Below the pieces are notes generated by a model. That model made no database searches. It was not told the DNA's origin and saw only the letters and a program-made list of their open reading frames with translations. Shown piece after piece: positions 62,493 through 64,000 of a stretch of DNA of 64,000 nt. Numbering within the stretch: position 1 is the first letter of the stretch; every line of letters begins with the position of its first letter. A program made the translations under genes and the position numbers. This DNA is from Shewanella indica (GTDB taxonomy: Bacteria > Pseudomonadota > Gammaproteobacteria > Enterobacterales > Shewanellaceae), in assembly GCF_002836975.1 (NCBI RefSeq), contig NZ_NIJK01000032.1:20886-84885 (forward strand), read 5' to 3'.

Positions 62493-64000
62493 TTAAGAAA
62501 CCAGAGGAATGACTTTTTTGTCCTTACGACCATTGTTCTTACTACCATGATTTTTCTGCAGCCAGACTAAATCACAAATACCATCCGTCGGACTAAAGCC
62601 TGTTGGTGTAGAAAGAAGAATGTCTCTTATCTTTTCATGCTGGAACTCATGACACGCTTTGTCTAAACGCGCCAAGATCACTTCGAGTTCCGACCATTTT
62701 AAAAAGACTTCATTGGCCGTCATAATCCGCTCATGCTCAGTGCCTGTCACGTCATCTCCGATAAGCAACTCTTCATAAAGCTTTTCGCCTGGACGTAACC
62801 CTGTGAATTCAATGGCAATATCACCGTCAGGATGCTTATCATCTTTGACTTCAAAGCCACTTAGACGAATCATCTTGGTTGCCAAATCAACAATCTTCAC
62901 TGACTTGCCCATATCGAGCACAAACACATCACCGCCTTTACCCATAGCACCAGCTTGGATCACCAACTGAGAAGCTTCAGGTATGGTCATAAAGAAGCGG
63001 GTAATTTCTGGATGCGTTACTGTTACAGGGCCACCGTTGGCTATCTGCTTTCTAAATAGCGGCACAACAGATCCGGAAGAGCCCAAAACATTACCAAATC
63101 GAACCATACAAAAACGAGTAGCACTTCCTTTATCCGCCAGTGCTTGAAGGACTAACTCGGCCATACGCTTCGTTGTTCCCATCACATTCGTTGGCCTAAC
63201 AGCCTTATCAGTACTCACTAGCACAAATGTTTCAACATTCGCTGCAATGGCGGCGCGAGCAGTATATAAAGTACCAAACACGTTGTTACGCACACCTTCA
63301 ACAACGTTATGCTCGACAAGGGGGACATGCTTATAAGCTGCGGCGTGATAAACGGTTTGCACCTCAAAAGCTTCCATCACAGCTTGAACACGATTCTCTC
63401 TCTGTACTGAACCCATCATGGGATAGATCTTCACATCGAGAGATAACTCTTTAGCGATGGCATTAAGTTCGCGGTCGATGGAATACAAACCAAACTCAGA
63501 CAATTCAAATAGCACCAATTTTTTAGGTGACTGTTTTAGTATCTGTCTGCATAACTCAGAACCGATAGAACCTCCGGCCCCCGTAACCATAACAACTTTG
63601 TCACGAATATTGGCCGCCAACAGATCGGCTCTGGGCGTTACGCAATCGCGCCCGAGCAGATCATCAATTTCAACTTCTTTAATATCGCTATAAAGCTTAT
63701 TACCGCTGACGAGATCAGCCATCGCAGGCAAGGTAAGCACTTGTACAGCCAGCGTTTCTAACTGCTCCAAAATCGCCTGACGACGAGAGCGAGGTGCGCT
63801 GGGAATGGCCAGCAATATCTTAGTGGCCGCTTTTTGCTTGAGTAACGTCCGAATGATTGAAGGTGAATGAACATGTACTCCCTGAATCACAGTACCGTGC
63901 AGTGTTTGATCGTCATCGACAAACGCAAAAGGGTAATACTCATGGCTTTGTGAAAGTGCAGTTAACAACTGTCTGCCACTAACACCCGCACCATAGATAA
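62493..64000 (-). CDS. WbpM/CapD-type nucleotide-sugar epimerase/dehydratase (partial)
   Basis: This gene is cut by the right window edge; about 502 codons are present and the frame remains open to the edge. The last readable part near the edge is IYGAGVSGRQLLTALSQS, the N-terminal CoA-binding-like domain motif. The catalytic short-chain dehydrogenase domain follows (VMVTGAGGSIGSELCRQILK, YHAAAYKHVPLVEHNVVEG, LVSTDKAVRPTNVMGTTKRM). The Met in NVMG replaces the Tyr of normal dehydrogenases, as in WbpM/FlaA1 C6-dehydratases. The missing 5' end should encode membrane spans. The product likely starts synthesis of UDP-bacillosamine or QuiNAc-type sugars. It is the first visible gene of a polysaccharide locus extending right. 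Confidence 0.92.
   Translation of the reverse strand, partial: IYGAGVSGRQLLTALSQSHEYYPFAFVDDDQTLHGTVIQGVHVHSPSIIRTLLKQKAATKILLAIPSAPRSRRQAILEQLETLAVQVLTLPAMADLVSGNKLYSDIKEVEIDDLLGRDCVTPRADLLAANIRDKVVMVTGAGGSIGSELCRQILKQSPKKLVLFELSEFGLYSIDRELNAIAKELSLDVKIYPMMGSVQRENRVQAVMEAFEVQTVYHAAAYKHVPLVEHNVVEGVRNNVFGTLYTARAAIAANVETFVLVSTDKAVRPTNVMGTTKRMAELVLQALADKGSATRFCMVRFGNVLGSSGSVVPLFRKQIANGGPVTVTHPEITRFFMTIPEASQLVIQAGAMGKGGDVFVLDMGKSVKIVDLATKMIRLSGFEVKDDKHPDGDIAIEFTGLRPGEKLYEELLIGDDVTGTEHERIMTANEVFLKWSELEVILARLDKACHEFQHEKIRDILLSTPTGFSPTDGICDLVWLQKNHGSKNNGRKDKKVIPLVS

Overview
The window looks like a chromosomal segment of a Shewanella-type marine gammaproteobacterium. The evidence is gene order and sequence: rlmN-pilW-rodZ, comEC-msbA-lpxK-Trm112, lolCDE next to mfd and a CsiV-type gene, nagZ-ycfP, aceBA, and many predicted lipoproteins and RND pumps. 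Base composition is moderate and even over most of the window. It becomes visibly AT-richer around 11.25-11.7 kb, in the long intergenic region 19.15-19.88 kb, and in the polysaccharide genes from about 59.3 kb to the right edge. I saw no rRNA, tRNA, CRISPR array or intact insertion sequence.

Layout. 0-3 kb: rlmN, pilW and rodZ (minus strand). 3-10.4 kb: a CNNM/CBS membrane protein, a 5'-nucleotidase-like enzyme, a LysR regulator divergent from doxX and a pirin, two paralogous acetyltransferases, a small NrfJ-like OB-fold protein and a DUF3820 protein. 10.6-13.8 kb: an accessory-looking stretch with a third GNAT, a small membrane ORF in AT-rich DNA, an orphan ParA plus ribbon-helix-helix pair, and mtfA. 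13.9-16 kb: a SnoaL-like secreted protein and an HDOD-GAF protein. 16.1-19.1 kb: glyoxylate shunt operon aceB-aceA. 19.2-22.3 kb: a regulatory region and a TonB-dependent siderophore receptor. 22.8-30.2 kb: one periplasmic adaptor and two RND pumps in one operon. 30.3-39.2 kb: a metallo-beta-lactamase-fold hydrolase, a VpsR-like sigma54 activator, a DsbA-like lipoprotein, a 20-cysteine secreted repeat protein and, convergent to it, a secreted zinc metalloprotease with cysteine-paired repeats. 39.6-46.6 kb: a kinase-fold protein, Trm112, lpxK, msbA, comEC and a DUF2062 protein. 46.8-55.3 kb: lolCDE, PilZ, mfd and csiV. 55.3-59.2 kb: acylphosphatase, ycfP, nagZ and sdaA. 59.4-64 kb: rfbA, rfbB, galU and a WbpM/CapD-type epimerase cut by the window edge.

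How the genes work together. Envelope construction dominates: lipid A kinase and flippase (lpxK, msbA), lipoprotein release (lolCDE), peptidoglycan recycling and synthesis (nagZ, csiV), cell shape (rodZ), type IV pili (pilW) and nucleotide sugars for surface polysaccharide. Central carbon metabolism is represented by aceBA and sdaA. The region upstream of aceB holds several palindromes suggesting multi-regulator control shared with the siderophore receptor.

The most novel-looking segment is 31.3-39.2 kb. A VpsR-like activator, a DsbA-type lipoprotein and a disulfide-rich repeat protein lie in one direction, and the convergent metalloprotease carries exactly one cysteine pair in each of three repeats. 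I infer a possible dedicated surface or matrix system with its own disulfide chemistry. This is a hypothesis only.
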